The notes below the pieces were generated by a model that was given only the letters and a program-made list of their open reading frames with translations, did not search any database and had not been told where the DNA came from. From Syntrophales bacterium (GTDB lineage: Bacteria; Desulfobacterota; Syntrophia; Syntrophales; PHBD01), in assembly GCA_035363115.1 (NCBI GenBank), contig DAOSEM010000009.1, positions 1 to 64,000 on the forward strand: 64,000 bases of DNA. The letters are read 5' to 3'. Shown here in pieces: positions 44,537 through 53,399 of this stretch; position 1 is the stretch's first letter; the number at the start of each line of letters is the position of its first letter. The translations under genes were made by a program, and so were the position numbers.

Positions 44537-45819
44537 AGCACGGTCTCCGCCGGCCACGGCAGACGCCTGCAGGTTCCCCAAAGCCTGTTGATGTAATTCA
44601 GGCTGTATTCGTTCTGCAGCCGGTGAATCCAGTAGGCGCCCGATTTCGTGACCCGGTAGCCGCCGTTTTCCTTTTCCAGCATCCCCGCCGCGGCAAACGG
44701 CCTGAGGATTCCCGAAAAGACCGGCTCCAGCATTTCTCCCTGTCCGAAAACGTCCTGAAAATCCATCCGTGATACATTCAATTCATAAACTCGCCAGTAC
44801 AGCCAATAGGCCATCTCGAGGCGCCGGTCGACGGGCATCGAGAGGGCGATCGGCCGCCGGCCGGGGAGTGCCGCAGAATACGCTGCGACATCGAAGGTGT
44901 TCACGTAGAAATCGGTGCCCGTCATGGAAGCCGCGCTCGGGCCGAATCCGATGTAGTGGTGCCTCGTGATGGAACTGAACTTCTTCCGGTCGGGTTTGAG
45001 CCAGCTCCAGACGGCGCAACGCTTGTATCCCGAGCGGGTCAGGAGGGAATCCGCCAGGTTCAGCATGGACCGGATGAGACGGCCGTCCGCTCTCTTCACC
45101 CGGCGGATCTTCATGGACCGTCCGAGGTCCGAATAGGGAAAGGAAAAAAGGGGATACGTACTGACCTGGTCCGCTCCGCACGCAAGAACCGATTGAAGAT
45201 CCCGTTCCCAGTCCCGGAGTGTCTGACCGGGCAGGGCGAACATCAGGTCCGCATTGACCGCCTCAAAGCCCGTTTTTGCGGCCCGCTCCAGTGCTTCCAG
45301 CGCCGTCGCCCCGTCGTGATTCCGGCCGATGTTCCCGAGAATCCGGTCGGACGTGGACTCCACGCCCACGGACAGCATGGTCACACCGGCCTCCTTCAGC
45401 AACTGGAGGCAGCCGTCGTCCATATTGCCGGGATGAAGCTCGATGCAGACATCCCCGGACAGTGGAAACCTCTCCCTCAGGTGGTGGATCATCCGGAGCA
45501 GTCCGGGCATGTTGACCGTCGGGGTCCCCCCGCCGATATACAGCGAAACGAAGTCGCATTCCCCGAGCCGCGGGGCATACAGCTCGATTTCTTCATGGAC
45601 GGCCCGCTCGTATTGACGGAACCGTTCCTCGTCGTATTCAACCCGGTTATACGGGCAAAAGGGGCAGAGATTTCTGCAGAACGGGACATGAAGATACAGG
45701 CCGGCCCGGGTGAGTTTTTCCGGAAAGGCGGGTTCGACCGGCTGCATGCGAAACCGGCCCCACCGCCCTGTGACCATTCGCTGAAGAAGGGGTTTCCAGA
45801 GAGACTTGGCAGGCATCAT
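44533..45819 (-). CDS. HemN/HemW-family radical SAM protein
   Basis: A 428-aa radical SAM protein. HVPFCRNLCPFCPYNRVEY carries CxxxCxxC without the additional cysteine of true HemN (CxxxCxxCxC). The family blocks are YIGGGTPT, ELHPGNM, SVGVEST and DLMFALPGQT. This and the absent last cysteine argue against coproporphyrinogen dehydrogenase; related proteins act as HemW heme chaperones or class C methyltransferases. GGAAGGAAT precedes ATG 45819. Translational coupling to the next radical SAM gene suggests a two-step modification. Confidence 0.82.
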   Translation of the reverse strand: MMPAKSLWKPLLQRMVTGRWGRFRMQPVEPAFPEKLTRAGLYLHVPFCRNLCPFCPYNRVEYDEERFRQYERAVHEEIELYAPRLGECDFVSLYIGGGTPTVNMPGLLRMIHHLRERFPLSGDVCIELHPGNMDDGCLQLLKEAGVTMLSVGVESTSDRILGNIGRNHDGATALEALERAAKTGFEAVNADLMFALPGQTLRDWERDLQSVLACGADQVSTYPLFSFPYSDLGRSMKIRRVKRADGRLIRSMLNLADSLLTRSGYKRCAVWSWLKPDRKKFSSITRHHYIGFGPSAASMTGTDFYVNTFDVAAYSAALPGRRPIALSMPVDRRLEMAYWLYWRVYELNVSRMDFQDVFGQGEMLEPVFSGILRPFAAAGMLEKENGGYRVTKSGAYWIHRLQNEYSLNYINRLWGTCRRLPWPAETVL

Positions 45820-46122
45820 GATTCCTTCCGTCCGTCGGCAATGATTTTTCGGGACTGCTTCATATCCGGCCTGAATTCTCCCGTTCGCCGCATCATCCGG
45901 GTCATCATGACTGGCACGGAACGGTTGGCAGGTGAATAATGATTGCGGGAAGAAAAATCAATGACGAACCTCTCATTATTATTTGTGTAAACGAACAATC
46001 CGGTGTGTTCATGGTTGACTCCGCGATTCCCGAAACGCTATATACGTTTCCAGTGTTATTCCTTGTGAGTCCACGATGGTTACTCTCTTTTTTTAATCCT
46101 TCACCCGGAAAGGAGGCATCGC
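45820..46122. other. 303-bp divergent intergenic region
   Basis: AT-rich DNA between the HemN-like gene (minus) and the Tat flavoprotein (plus). Apart from the promoter/operator at 46015-46050 it holds no gene I can support; a 63-codon plus-strand reading from 45939 crosses the promoter and is rejected. Confidence 0.5.
46015..46050 (+). promoter_or_regulatory. Sigma70 promoter with operator palindrome over the -10 element
   Basis: TTGACT (46015-46020), an 18-bp spacer and TATATA (46039-46044). A perfect inverted repeat GAAACG-N7-CGTTTC (46032-46050) encloses the -10 box, an arrangement expected for a repressor site. It would control the flavoprotein-cytochrome pair. Confidence 0.6.
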
Positions 46123-47670
46123 ATGGCTGAGCACTCGGAAAAACCCCGATCGTTATCCAGGCGCAATTTTCTGAAAACAACGGGGGCGGCCGCCGCCGCG
46201 GCGGGAATTGCCCTGGGCGGCGCCTCCCTTTCGGCCCGCGACGCCACTGCCGCCGGGGACGCACTGCCCGCGAAATGGGATGAAGAGACCGACGTTATCA
46301 TCGTCGGCAGCGGCTTCGCCGGCCTTTCTGCCGCCATTGAGGCCAGGAACGGCGGGGCCGACGTCCTGGTGATCGAAAAGATGCCCGTCCACGGGGGAAA
46401 TTCGATCATCAACGGCGGGGATTTCGCCGCTGCGGGGAACAGGATGCAGAAGGAGCAGGGCGTCAAGGACTCGTCCGATCTCATGTTCAAGGACATGATG
46501 AAGGCGGGATCCTACCTGAACCACCCGAAACTGGCCAGGATGGTGGCGGATCATTCGAACGAGGCGCTCGAGTGGTGCGAAGAGTATGTGGGAGCCCGGT
46601 TCGCGCGCCTCAATTTTCACGGCGGCCACTCGGTCAAGAGGGCCGTCCAGACGGTCAACGCCTCCGGGTCGGAGCTGGTCAGCAAACTGCTGACGAAGGC
46701 CCGGTCGCTGGGCATGAAAATGCAGACCCGCACCAGGATGGTCCGGCTCCTGGCCGACCCGAGCGGTCGGATCGTCGGCATGGAGGTGCGCAGGAACTAC
46801 CGGTTCCCCGATGAGAAATCCGGCCGGCCGGCATTCATCAGGGCACGGCGGGCCGTCGTACTGGCGTCGGGCGGCTTTTCCCAGGATGTGACCTTGCGAC
46901 AGGTGCACGATCCCCGGCTGACGGACCGGTTCGACTCCACGAACCACCCGGGCGCCACGGGCGAGGCCCTGCTGGCGGCATGCCGAGCCGGGGCGATGGA
47001 CGTCCAGATGGACTGGATCCAGCTCGGTCCCTGGACCAGCCCGGACGAGAAGGGATTCGGGCACGTGCCCCTGTTCTGCGAGCGCCTCGTCGGTTACGGG
47101 CCCATGGTCGATCCCAAGACGGGAAAACGGTTCTTCAAGGAGACGGGCAACCGGAAGGAGCGGGCCGACGCGATCATCCTCATCGGACACCCGGTCCTCA
47201 TCCTCGGCGATTCCTACGCCGTCCCCAAGCAGGTCTTCCCCAATGCCCTGGCAAAGGGAGTGGAATCGGGTGCCATCAAGAAATTCGACACCCTGGAAGC
47301 GCTGGCCCGTGCCTACGGCATGCCCGTCGCCGACTTCCAGGCACAGGTCGCCCGCTGGAATGCCTTTGTCGAAAAGAAGAAGGACGATGACCTGGACTGT
47401 ATGATCTTCCCCGATGCCCGGCCCACCGTCACCCCGCCCTTCTATGCCGCCCGGCTCTGGCCCCGGGTCCACCACACCATGGGCGGGCTCGTAATCGACA
47501 CGGAAGCCCGGGTCATCGGCTTCGACATGAAGCCCGTCAAGGGACTTTTCGCGGCCGGGGAAGTGACCGGAGGCGTGCACGGAGCCGTTCGCCTCGGCAG
47601 CGTGGCCATGGCGGACTGTGTCGTCTTCGGGCGTATCGCCGGCCGGAATGCGTCGAAGGAGAAAGCCTGA
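46123..47670 (+). CDS. Tat-exported flavocytochrome c-type FAD reductase (fumarate reductase family)
   Basis: A 515-aa flavoprotein with a twin-arginine signal (RRNFLKTTGA, residues 13-22, followed by an alanine-rich hydrophobic core). The FAD-binding motif is VIIVGSGFAGLSAAIEA. GGNSIINGGDFAAAGN and the C-terminal HHTMGGLVID and FAAGEVTGGVHGAVRLG follow the soluble fumarate reductase/urocanate reductase family. It reduces an unsaturated acid in the periplasm using electrons from cytochrome c. The next gene, a multiheme cytochrome 51 bases on, replaces the heme domain that is fused in Shewanella FccA. AAAGGAGG precedes ATG 46123. Confidence 0.88.
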   Translation: MAEHSEKPRSLSRRNFLKTTGAAAAAAGIALGGASLSARDATAAGDALPAKWDEETDVIIVGSGFAGLSAAIEARNGGADVLVIEKMPVHGGNSIINGGDFAAAGNRMQKEQGVKDSSDLMFKDMMKAGSYLNHPKLARMVADHSNEALEWCEEYVGARFARLNFHGGHSVKRAVQTVNASGSELVSKLLTKARSLGMKMQTRTRMVRLLADPSGRIVGMEVRRNYRFPDEKSGRPAFIRARRAVVLASGGFSQDVTLRQVHDPRLTDRFDSTNHPGATGEALLAACRAGAMDVQMDWIQLGPWTSPDEKGFGHVPLFCERLVGYGPMVDPKTGKRFFKETGNRKERADAIILIGHPVLILGDSYAVPKQVFPNALAKGVESGAIKKFDTLEALARAYGMPVADFQAQVARWNAFVEKKKDDDLDCMIFPDARPTVTPPFYAARLWPRVHHTMGGLVIDTEARVIGFDMKPVKGLFAAGEVTGGVHGAVRLGSVAMADCVVFGRIAGRNASKEKA

Positions 47671-47721
47671 GCTCCCCTCAACAGGCCGAACATTTATTGA
47701 GTGATATTCTGGAGGTAGGAG

Positions 47722-48246
47722 ATGTTGTTAAAGAATAATCGCAAGAACGTGAAATGGGTCGTCCTTGCCGGGTGCTGCCTGCTGGTGCTGATGCTGGCTG
47801 TCGGCGCCGTTTCGGCCGCGCCAAAACAGGTGACCGGGGCGAAGGGCGGGGACTGCGCGGCCTGCCACGGGAAGGACAAGGTACTCCCGGACAGCCATCC
47901 CGCCGTCAGGGACATGCAATGGAAGGACTGCCATGCCTGCCATGCGGAGGGCAAGATGTCGCTGGTGGGGAAAATGCCCGGCAGCCATCGCCACCAGCTT
48001 TCCGGCGTGAATTGTGTGGCCTGCCACGGAAAGGGGACTCCCGAGCCCCTGGCCATGGAGAAGTGCGTCTCCTGCCACGGCTCCACGGCCAAGCTGGCGG
48101 AAAAGACGGCCAAGGTAAAACCATCGAATCCCCACACCTCGCCGCATTACGGGACGGAGTTGGACTGCAACCTCTGCCACAAGCAGCACGCAAAGAACGA
48201 GAACTACTGCGCCCAGTGCCACAAGTTCGACTTCAAGGTACCCTGA
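47722..48246 (+). CDS. Six-heme periplasmic cytochrome c
   Basis: A 174-aa protein with an N-terminal export/anchor helix (about residues 11-33) and six CxxCH sites: CAACH, CHACH, CVACH, CVSCH, CNLCH and CAQCH. The overall pattern resembles the tetraheme cytochrome c3/flavocytochrome heme domain family, enlarged to six. It probably passes electrons to the Tat-exported flavoprotein encoded directly upstream. A strong terminator follows. Confidence 0.9.
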   Translation: MLLKNNRKNVKWVVLAGCCLLVLMLAVGAVSAAPKQVTGAKGGDCAACHGKDKVLPDSHPAVRDMQWKDCHACHAEGKMSLVGKMPGSHRHQLSGVNCVACHGKGTPEPLAMEKCVSCHGSTAKLAEKTAKVKPSNPHTSPHYGTELDCNLCHKQHAKNENYCAQCHKFDFKVP

Positions 48247-48298
48247 AGCAGCAGGACGCCTGTCCCGTCTGAAGGCAGGCAACGCCGCACAAACGATG

Positions 48299-48330
48299 AG
48301 GCCGCCACTCCCGGAGGAGTGGCGGCCTTT
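48299..48330 (+). terminator. Strong hairpin terminator between convergent genes
   Basis: A 13-bp perfect stem (48299-48311 with 48316-48328) closed by a CGGA tetraloop is followed by TTT and a T-rich stretch. It ends the flavoprotein-cytochrome operon; its near symmetry may also stop minus-strand transcription from the AtoE gene. Confidence 0.8.
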
Positions 48331-48364
48331 CTCGTTTCTGACGTGTCCTCAGCTCTTCAGCCTT

Positions 48365-49747
48365 TTAGAAAATCTGCGGCAGGATGAACAGCGACAGGGA
48401 CATGACGATGAACATCCAGAGCCAGCCGATGAAGGTGTAGGGGAGGATGTCCTTGAACTTGAGCCGGAAAGCGCCCAGGATGGGCAGCGCCCAGAAGGGC
48501 TGGATCATGTTCACCCAGAGGCTGCCGGCGGTGTAGGCGTTCAGGACGTCTCCATAAGCGACGCCGAGGTTTTTCGCGGCGGGCAGGATGTAGGGGGCCT
48601 CGATGACGAACTTGGAGCCCGCCGAGGGAACGAAGAAGTCCACGATGCCCGTGTAGATGAAGACGATCCAGGTGAAGGTCGTGGGCGTCGAGATGTCGAT
48701 GAAGAACCTTGTGATGACCTCGGCCAGGCCGGAGAAGCTGATCATGCCGAAGATGCCCGCATAGAGGGGGAACTGGATGATGACGCCGTAAACCGTGGCC
48801 GTTCCGCGCTGGACCGACTCGATGAAGCTTTTGGAGTTGCCGTGGAGGATGAAACCGACCATCAGCAGAAGGAAGTTCAGCGTGTTGAGATCCAGGGCGG
48901 CGATTCCCTTCACCCCGAACAGCTTGGCGCACCCGAACACGCCGGCGGCGCCGATCAGGATCGGCAGGACGAAGGACCGGTCCAGCCGTTCCGCCGGCGG
49001 AAGGTTTTTCTTGTCCACCGGGGGATCGGGCGGCGGTACAAAGATCGCTGCCGTGGCGTCGTCGACCTCCACGGCGTGCTCTTTTTTCGGTGCGATGGCC
49101 ATCAGGATGATCGGGATGGTGATGAGAAGCACCAGGTTTGTTATGAGCAGCTTGATGTTGAACGTCGACTGGCTGAGCGGAATGACGCCGGCGACCTTTT
49201 CCATGAAGTTGCCCGGCGTGGCCATCAGGAGCTGGGCCGCCTGGGAGGGTCCGTTCGACATCAGGGCGGTGACGTAGGAGATCGCGGCGATGAAGGGATA
49301 GTGGATCCCCAGGCCCCGCTTCTTGACGGCGATGGCCCGCCCCATGATGATGGCGGCCATCAGGCCGATGCCCCAGTGGAACCACATGAGAACGCACATG
49401 AAGATGGAGTAGAACAGAATCGTCTGGGTCTTGGTCTTGGGGATGTCCACCATTTTCAGGAGGCCGGCCTTGATGTACTTGGAGTCGCCGACGATGAAGC
49501 CCGTGATCATCAGGAGGCACATCTGCATGGCGAAGGTGAGGAGGATCCAGAACCCCTTCATCCAGTCGCCGACGAGCTGGCCGGGACCATGGCTAGTTAG
49601 GCCCCAGCCGGCGAAGAAGACGATCACCGTCAGGATCAGGGCGAAGACCAGGGCGTCGGGTACCCACCGGAAGGCCCACTGCGCGAATCCCTCGGTGAAC
49701 CGGGATAGAAATGTCTCTTCGTTGTTGTTGTTTGGTTTTTTACTCAT
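48365..49747 (-). CDS. AtoE-family short-chain fatty acid permease
   Basis: A 460-aa membrane protein with 10 or more hydrophobic helices and the family features FVPSAGSKFVIEAPYI, SNGPSQAAQLL, MGRAIAVKKRGLGIHYPF and WVNMIQPFWALPIL. AtoE-type carriers move acetoacetate, butyrate and related acids. An asparagine-rich N-terminus and a charged loop near 230-260 are visible. It has AAAGGAGAAAG before ATG 49747 and a sigma54 promoter upstream. The divergent-control partner is the AtoC-like activator immediately upstream on the same strand. Confidence 0.9.
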   Translation of the reverse strand: MSKKPNNNNEETFLSRFTEGFAQWAFRWVPDALVFALILTVIVFFAGWGLTSHGPGQLVGDWMKGFWILLTFAMQMCLLMITGFIVGDSKYIKAGLLKMVDIPKTKTQTILFYSIFMCVLMWFHWGIGLMAAIIMGRAIAVKKRGLGIHYPFIAAISYVTALMSNGPSQAAQLLMATPGNFMEKVAGVIPLSQSTFNIKLLITNLVLLITIPIILMAIAPKKEHAVEVDDATAAIFVPPPDPPVDKKNLPPAERLDRSFVLPILIGAAGVFGCAKLFGVKGIAALDLNTLNFLLLMVGFILHGNSKSFIESVQRGTATVYGVIIQFPLYAGIFGMISFSGLAEVITRFFIDISTPTTFTWIVFIYTGIVDFFVPSAGSKFVIEAPYILPAAKNLGVAYGDVLNAYTAGSLWVNMIQPFWALPILGAFRLKFKDILPYTFIGWLWMFIVMSLSLFILPQIF

Positions 49748-49801
49748 GCGCTCTTTCTCCTTTCATTGAGTCTTGACGAAACATTGCCCCGCCAAGAGGA
49801 G

Positions 49802-49817
49802 AGCAACGGACATGCCA
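49802..49817 (-). promoter_or_regulatory. Sigma54 (-24/-12) promoter of the AtoE-type permease
   Basis: The minus strand reads TGGCATG-TCCG-TTGCT (49817 down to 49802), matching the sigma54 consensus TGGCACG-N4-TTGCW at all positions but one. A transcription start near 49790 leaves a leader of about 43 bases with a good ribosome-binding site. Confidence 0.85.
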
Positions 49818-49935
49818 TCCCGCAACGAAAGGACAAACCGGTTCATGACCCCGTTAATACTACGAATACCGAGGGCGTGGATCGTTATGATGCAGGGACT
49901 ACCCCGGAGGATGGGCGGGAAGGATGTGCGATAAA

Positions 49936-49951
49936 TTGCGCAGGTGCGCAA
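49936..49951. promoter_or_regulatory. Upstream activator palindrome for the AtoC-like protein
   Basis: TTGCGCA-GG-TGCGCAA is a perfect inverted repeat about 120 bp upstream of the sigma54 promoter, with an additional TTGCGCG half-site at 49956-49962. Distance and symmetry fit an NtrC-type enhancer site; it lies just past the activator's stop codon. Confidence 0.6.
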
Positions 49952-49963
49952 ATCTTTGCGCGA

Positions 49964-51349
49964 TCAGATGCCGTATTCCTGGATCTTGTAGAGAAGCGAC
50001 CGACGGCTGATACCCAGTTCCCGGGCTGTCCGAACCCGGTTTTCCCGGTTGCGCTCGAGGGCTTGCAGAATCGCCTGCCGCTCGAATTCCTTGACCATTT
50101 CCTTCAGCGGACGCTGGGTTGCCGTGGCCTCGGACAGTTCCTCGGCGATATCCGCATCCGCCTCTGCGTTTCTGCGCTCGCCGCCCAGGACATGCCTCGG
50201 CAGGTCCTCGGAGAGGATCATGCCGCCGGTGCTCATGATGACGGCACTCTCCACGGCGTTGGCCAGCTCCCGAACGTTGCCGGGCCATGCATAGTTGATC
50301 AGGATGCGGTAGGCATCCTCGTCAAATCCATCGATATCGCGGCTGTTTTCGGACGCGAAGCGCTGCAGGAAATGATCCGCCAGGAGGCGAACGTCCTCGG
50401 GACGTTCGCGTAGCGGCGGAACGTGAAGGCTCACCACGTTGACCCGGTAGTACAGGTCCTGCCGGAACGTGCCGGCCCGGACCATTCCCTCCAGGTCCCG
50501 GTTGGTGGCGACGATGATGCGGACATCCGTCCGGATGGTCTCGTTGGAGCCGATCCGCTCGAATTCCCGCTCCTGCAGGACGCGCAACAGTTTCACCTGC
50601 AGATTCGGGCTGATGTCGGCGATTTCGTCCAGGAAGATCGTCCCGCCGCCGGCCTGTTCGAACCGTCCCCGGCGGCGGGCAATGGCGCCGGTGAAAGCCC
50701 CTTTTTCATGGCCGAATAACTCGCTCTCCAGGAGGCCTTCCGGAATGGCTCCGCAGTTGATCTTGACGAACGGCCCGTTCCTGCGCTTGCTGTTGTAGTG
50801 GATCGCCGACGCGACCAGTTCTTTTCCTGAACCGCTTTCCCCGGTGATCAGTACGCTGGCGTTGCTTCCGGCGATGCGGGTGATCGTCAGGCAGAGCTCC
50901 TTCATCCGGGCATTGTCCGTCAGGATGCGGTCCAGGCGGTAGCTCTGGAGGAGCTCTCGATGCAGCAGATTGATATCGTTGCGCATCTGCCGCATCTGGA
51001 GCGCCCGCTCAATCAGGAGCAGGACCTCGTCAATGTCGAAGGGCTTGATGACGTAATCGAAGGCCCCCAGCTTCATCGCCTGCACGGCCGTCTCCACTGC
51101 GGCGTAAGCCGTCATCAGGATCACTGCGGCGCCCCTGCGCAATTTTCCGATCTCTTCCAGCGCTTTGAGGCCGTCCATCTCGGGCATGCGGATGTCCATG
51201 ATGACGATGTCCGGGGAGGTCTTGCGGAACGCATCGAGCCCCGTCAGGCCGTTGTCCGCACAGGTGACGTCGAACCCCTCCTTTCCCAGGACCACGGTCA
51301 GGAGTTTGCGCACGCTTTCATCGTCATCGACAACCAGGATCCGGCTCAT
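49964..51349 (-). CDS. Sigma54-dependent NtrC-family response regulator (AtoC-like)
   Basis: A 461-aa activator. The receiver domain (1-120) has VVDDDESV and DIRMPEMDG. The AAA+ domain (about 140-370) has GESGSGKE, the sigma54-contact loop GAFTGA and TIFLDEIADIS. The Fis-type HTH is TARELGISRRSLLYKIQEYG at the C-terminus. It hydrolyses ATP to open sigma54 promoters. Overlap with the kinase gene (ATGA) makes a two-component pair, and the neighbouring sigma54 promoter and palindrome identify the permease gene as its likely target. Confidence 0.94.
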   Translation of the reverse strand: MSRILVVDDDESVRKLLTVVLGKEGFDVTCADNGLTGLDAFRKTSPDIVIMDIRMPEMDGLKALEEIGKLRRGAAVILMTAYAAVETAVQAMKLGAFDYVIKPFDIDEVLLLIERALQMRQMRNDINLLHRELLQSYRLDRILTDNARMKELCLTITRIAGSNASVLITGESGSGKELVASAIHYNSKRRNGPFVKINCGAIPEGLLESELFGHEKGAFTGAIARRRGRFEQAGGGTIFLDEIADISPNLQVKLLRVLQEREFERIGSNETIRTDVRIIVATNRDLEGMVRAGTFRQDLYYRVNVVSLHVPPLRERPEDVRLLADHFLQRFASENSRDIDGFDEDAYRILINYAWPGNVRELANAVESAVIMSTGGMILSEDLPRHVLGGERRNAEADADIAEELSEATATQRPLKEMVKEFERQAILQALERNRENRVRTARELGISRRSLLYKIQEYGI

Positions 51350-53214
51350 GCTTCCGGCATCTCCCCAATATCAGCAAGCATTCCGGGTAGCTGGATCGTC
51401 ACGGTCGTCCCCTTCCCCGGTTCGCTCTTCATCACAATCGTGCCGTTGTGCTCATGGATGATGCGATTGACTACTGCAAGACCCAGGCCGGTCCCTGCCG
51501 GTTTCGTCGAAAAAAAAGGATCGAAGATCTTCTCGATATGCTCCGGTGGAATTCCGCATCCGTCATCGGCGACGGAAACGGTCACCTTCCCGGGGGTCTC
51601 CACTGCAGTCCGGATGACGATCCTGCCTCCCGATGCCATGGCCTGGCCGGAGTTGATCAAGAGGTTCAGCAGGACCTGCTTGAGCTGCTCCGCGTCGGCC
51701 CGGATCATGGGAAGGTCCTGAGCCAGCCTTAGATCGATCTCGATGCTCTGTTTCGCGGCCCGGTTCCGGACCAGGCGCATGATTTCCCCTCCGATCAGGT
51801 CGTTGAGCTGCACGGGCTCGAAATGGGGGGGGGCCGGCTTGGCGAACTTCAGGAGCTCGCCGATGGTCCGGTTCAGGCCGTCCACCTGGCGGATGATGAG
51901 GGGAGCATACTCCTTGACCTCCTCCGGATCCCCGCTTTTCTGGAGGTACTGCACGAATCCCCGGATGGACGTCAACGGGTTCCGGATATCGTGGGCGATG
52001 CCCGCGATCAGCTCTCCCAGGGCCGCCAGGCGGTCGGCTCGCAGGACCTGCTTCTTAAGCTGCATGGTTTCGCTGATGTCCTTGAAGATCGCCACGGCAC
52101 CGATGACTTTGCCGCTGCCGTCCCTGAGGAGGCTGGTGCTGCTGCTCACATGGACGGTCCTGTCCTGGAGGGGGACGTCGAGGTCCACGCTCACGTATTC
52201 ATTGCCGTTCCGGAGCGTGTTCAGGAGGTAGCTCGTGAAGCCCGCATCCTGGTCGAGGAGCGATTCGTAGGGGCGGCCGACGACCTCCTCCGGGTTGAGG
52301 CCCATGATCTGCTGCCCGGCGGGATTGATGGACGTGATGATGCCGCTGACATCCACCGTGATGACCCCTTCTGCGATGCTCCAGAGGATGTTCTCGTTCA
52401 GCGAACGGGCGTCGATGAGGGCTCTGGCCATCTCGTTCACGGCATCGCTGATCTCGCCCATCTCTCCTTTCAGGGACCGGACGGGCTTCCTCAGGTCCAG
52501 TTTCATCCGGTTCAGGCCGAACTTGATGATGCCCACGTCCCGGGTTAGCCTCTGGGCCATCAGAAAGCTCAGGGCCAGACTCAGGACCAGTCCGAAGGAC
52601 ATCACGACGATCACCGCCCGATCCATGGCCAGGGCCTGCTCCTCGACGGCCGCGGTGAACTCGTTGGCCCAGATGTAGCCCTTCACCTGCCCGTTCCGGA
52701 TGATGGGCCACATGGCGTTCATGATGTGGCCGCGTGCCATCGATCCTGTCTCGACCGAGGGAAGCCCCTTTGCCATCACCTGCCACCCCGGGTGGTCCGC
52801 GGGAAGGATTTCGCCCACCTTGTTTCCGTATTCCCGGCTGGGGCCATAGGTGATGGCGGCGTTGATCTCTTTCCCGTAATAGCCAACGCCGACACCTGGA
52901 TTCGCCTCGGCGATCCGGTCGGTGAAATCCCGCAGGCGCTCGTTCAGGAAACGGACCTGCGCCATCCGGTCGTTTGGATCGCCTCGGTATCCTCTCAGGA
53001 TTGCGTCGAACCCCTCCCCCAGGTAGCTGTCGAGGATTTTCGTGATGCCGAAGAGCTTCGCCGTTTTCTCTTCCAGCAGGGCCTCGCGGCCCTTTCGCTC
53101 CAGGACATAGCCCGTCGATATGATGGGAATGCTGATGGCGACCGCCAGGACGAGGAACAGCCGTCCCCGCAGGGTCTGCGGCAGCAATCCGGCGGGAAAT
53201 CTGAATTTTAGCAT
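51346..53214 (-). CDS. Membrane sensor histidine kinase (AtoS-like)
   Basis: A 622-aa kinase with TM1 at about residues 16-38, a periplasmic domain (about 40-205) and TM2 (VIVVMSFGLVLSLALSFL). HAMP, a PAS domain (INPAGQQIMGLNPEEVVG), HisKA (GIAHDIRNPLTSIRGFV) and HATPase (DDGCGIPPEHIEKIFDPFF, GTGLGLAVV) follow. It senses an external signal for the AtoC-like regulator, presumably a short-chain acid. ATG 53214 fits the predicted promoter 40 bases upstream; an earlier ATG at 53247 would leave almost no leader. Confidence 0.9.
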   Translation of the reverse strand: MLKFRFPAGLLPQTLRGRLFLVLAVAISIPIISTGYVLERKGREALLEEKTAKLFGITKILDSYLGEGFDAILRGYRGDPNDRMAQVRFLNERLRDFTDRIAEANPGVGVGYYGKEINAAITYGPSREYGNKVGEILPADHPGWQVMAKGLPSVETGSMARGHIMNAMWPIIRNGQVKGYIWANEFTAAVEEQALAMDRAVIVVMSFGLVLSLALSFLMAQRLTRDVGIIKFGLNRMKLDLRKPVRSLKGEMGEISDAVNEMARALIDARSLNENILWSIAEGVITVDVSGIITSINPAGQQIMGLNPEEVVGRPYESLLDQDAGFTSYLLNTLRNGNEYVSVDLDVPLQDRTVHVSSSTSLLRDGSGKVIGAVAIFKDISETMQLKKQVLRADRLAALGELIAGIAHDIRNPLTSIRGFVQYLQKSGDPEEVKEYAPLIIRQVDGLNRTIGELLKFAKPAPPHFEPVQLNDLIGGEIMRLVRNRAAKQSIEIDLRLAQDLPMIRADAEQLKQVLLNLLINSGQAMASGGRIVIRTAVETPGKVTVSVADDGCGIPPEHIEKIFDPFFSTKPAGTGLGLAVVNRIIHEHNGTIVMKSEPGKGTTVTIQLPGMLADIGEMPEA

Positions 53215-53260
53215 AGAACGCCCTGACTCCTTGACGGACAAGAACATCTCCGGATGTGGT

Positions 53261-53288
53261 CCTATCGGAAAGGCGGCCGGCGTGTCAA
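53261..53288 (-). promoter_or_regulatory. Candidate promoter of the kinase-regulator operon
   Basis: A perfect TTGACA (53288-53283) is followed after 16 bases by GATAGG (53266-53261), a poor -10 element. A start near 53254 fits the chosen kinase ATG. Confidence 0.35.
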
Positions 53289-53399
53289 TCCTCTTGAAGA
53301 ATCTGAAGAACAGGCTGCAGACGGACCGTGTGCGGAATCGGGGCAACGGGGGATGAATCGCCTGCCATGGGAAAGGAGCGTGAACTTTTTCTCTCTCTT

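Noticed and set aside
48296..49600. 434-codon plus-strand frame
   Set aside because: Antisense of the AtoE-type permease; its sequence is charged and low in complexity, with no family resemblance.
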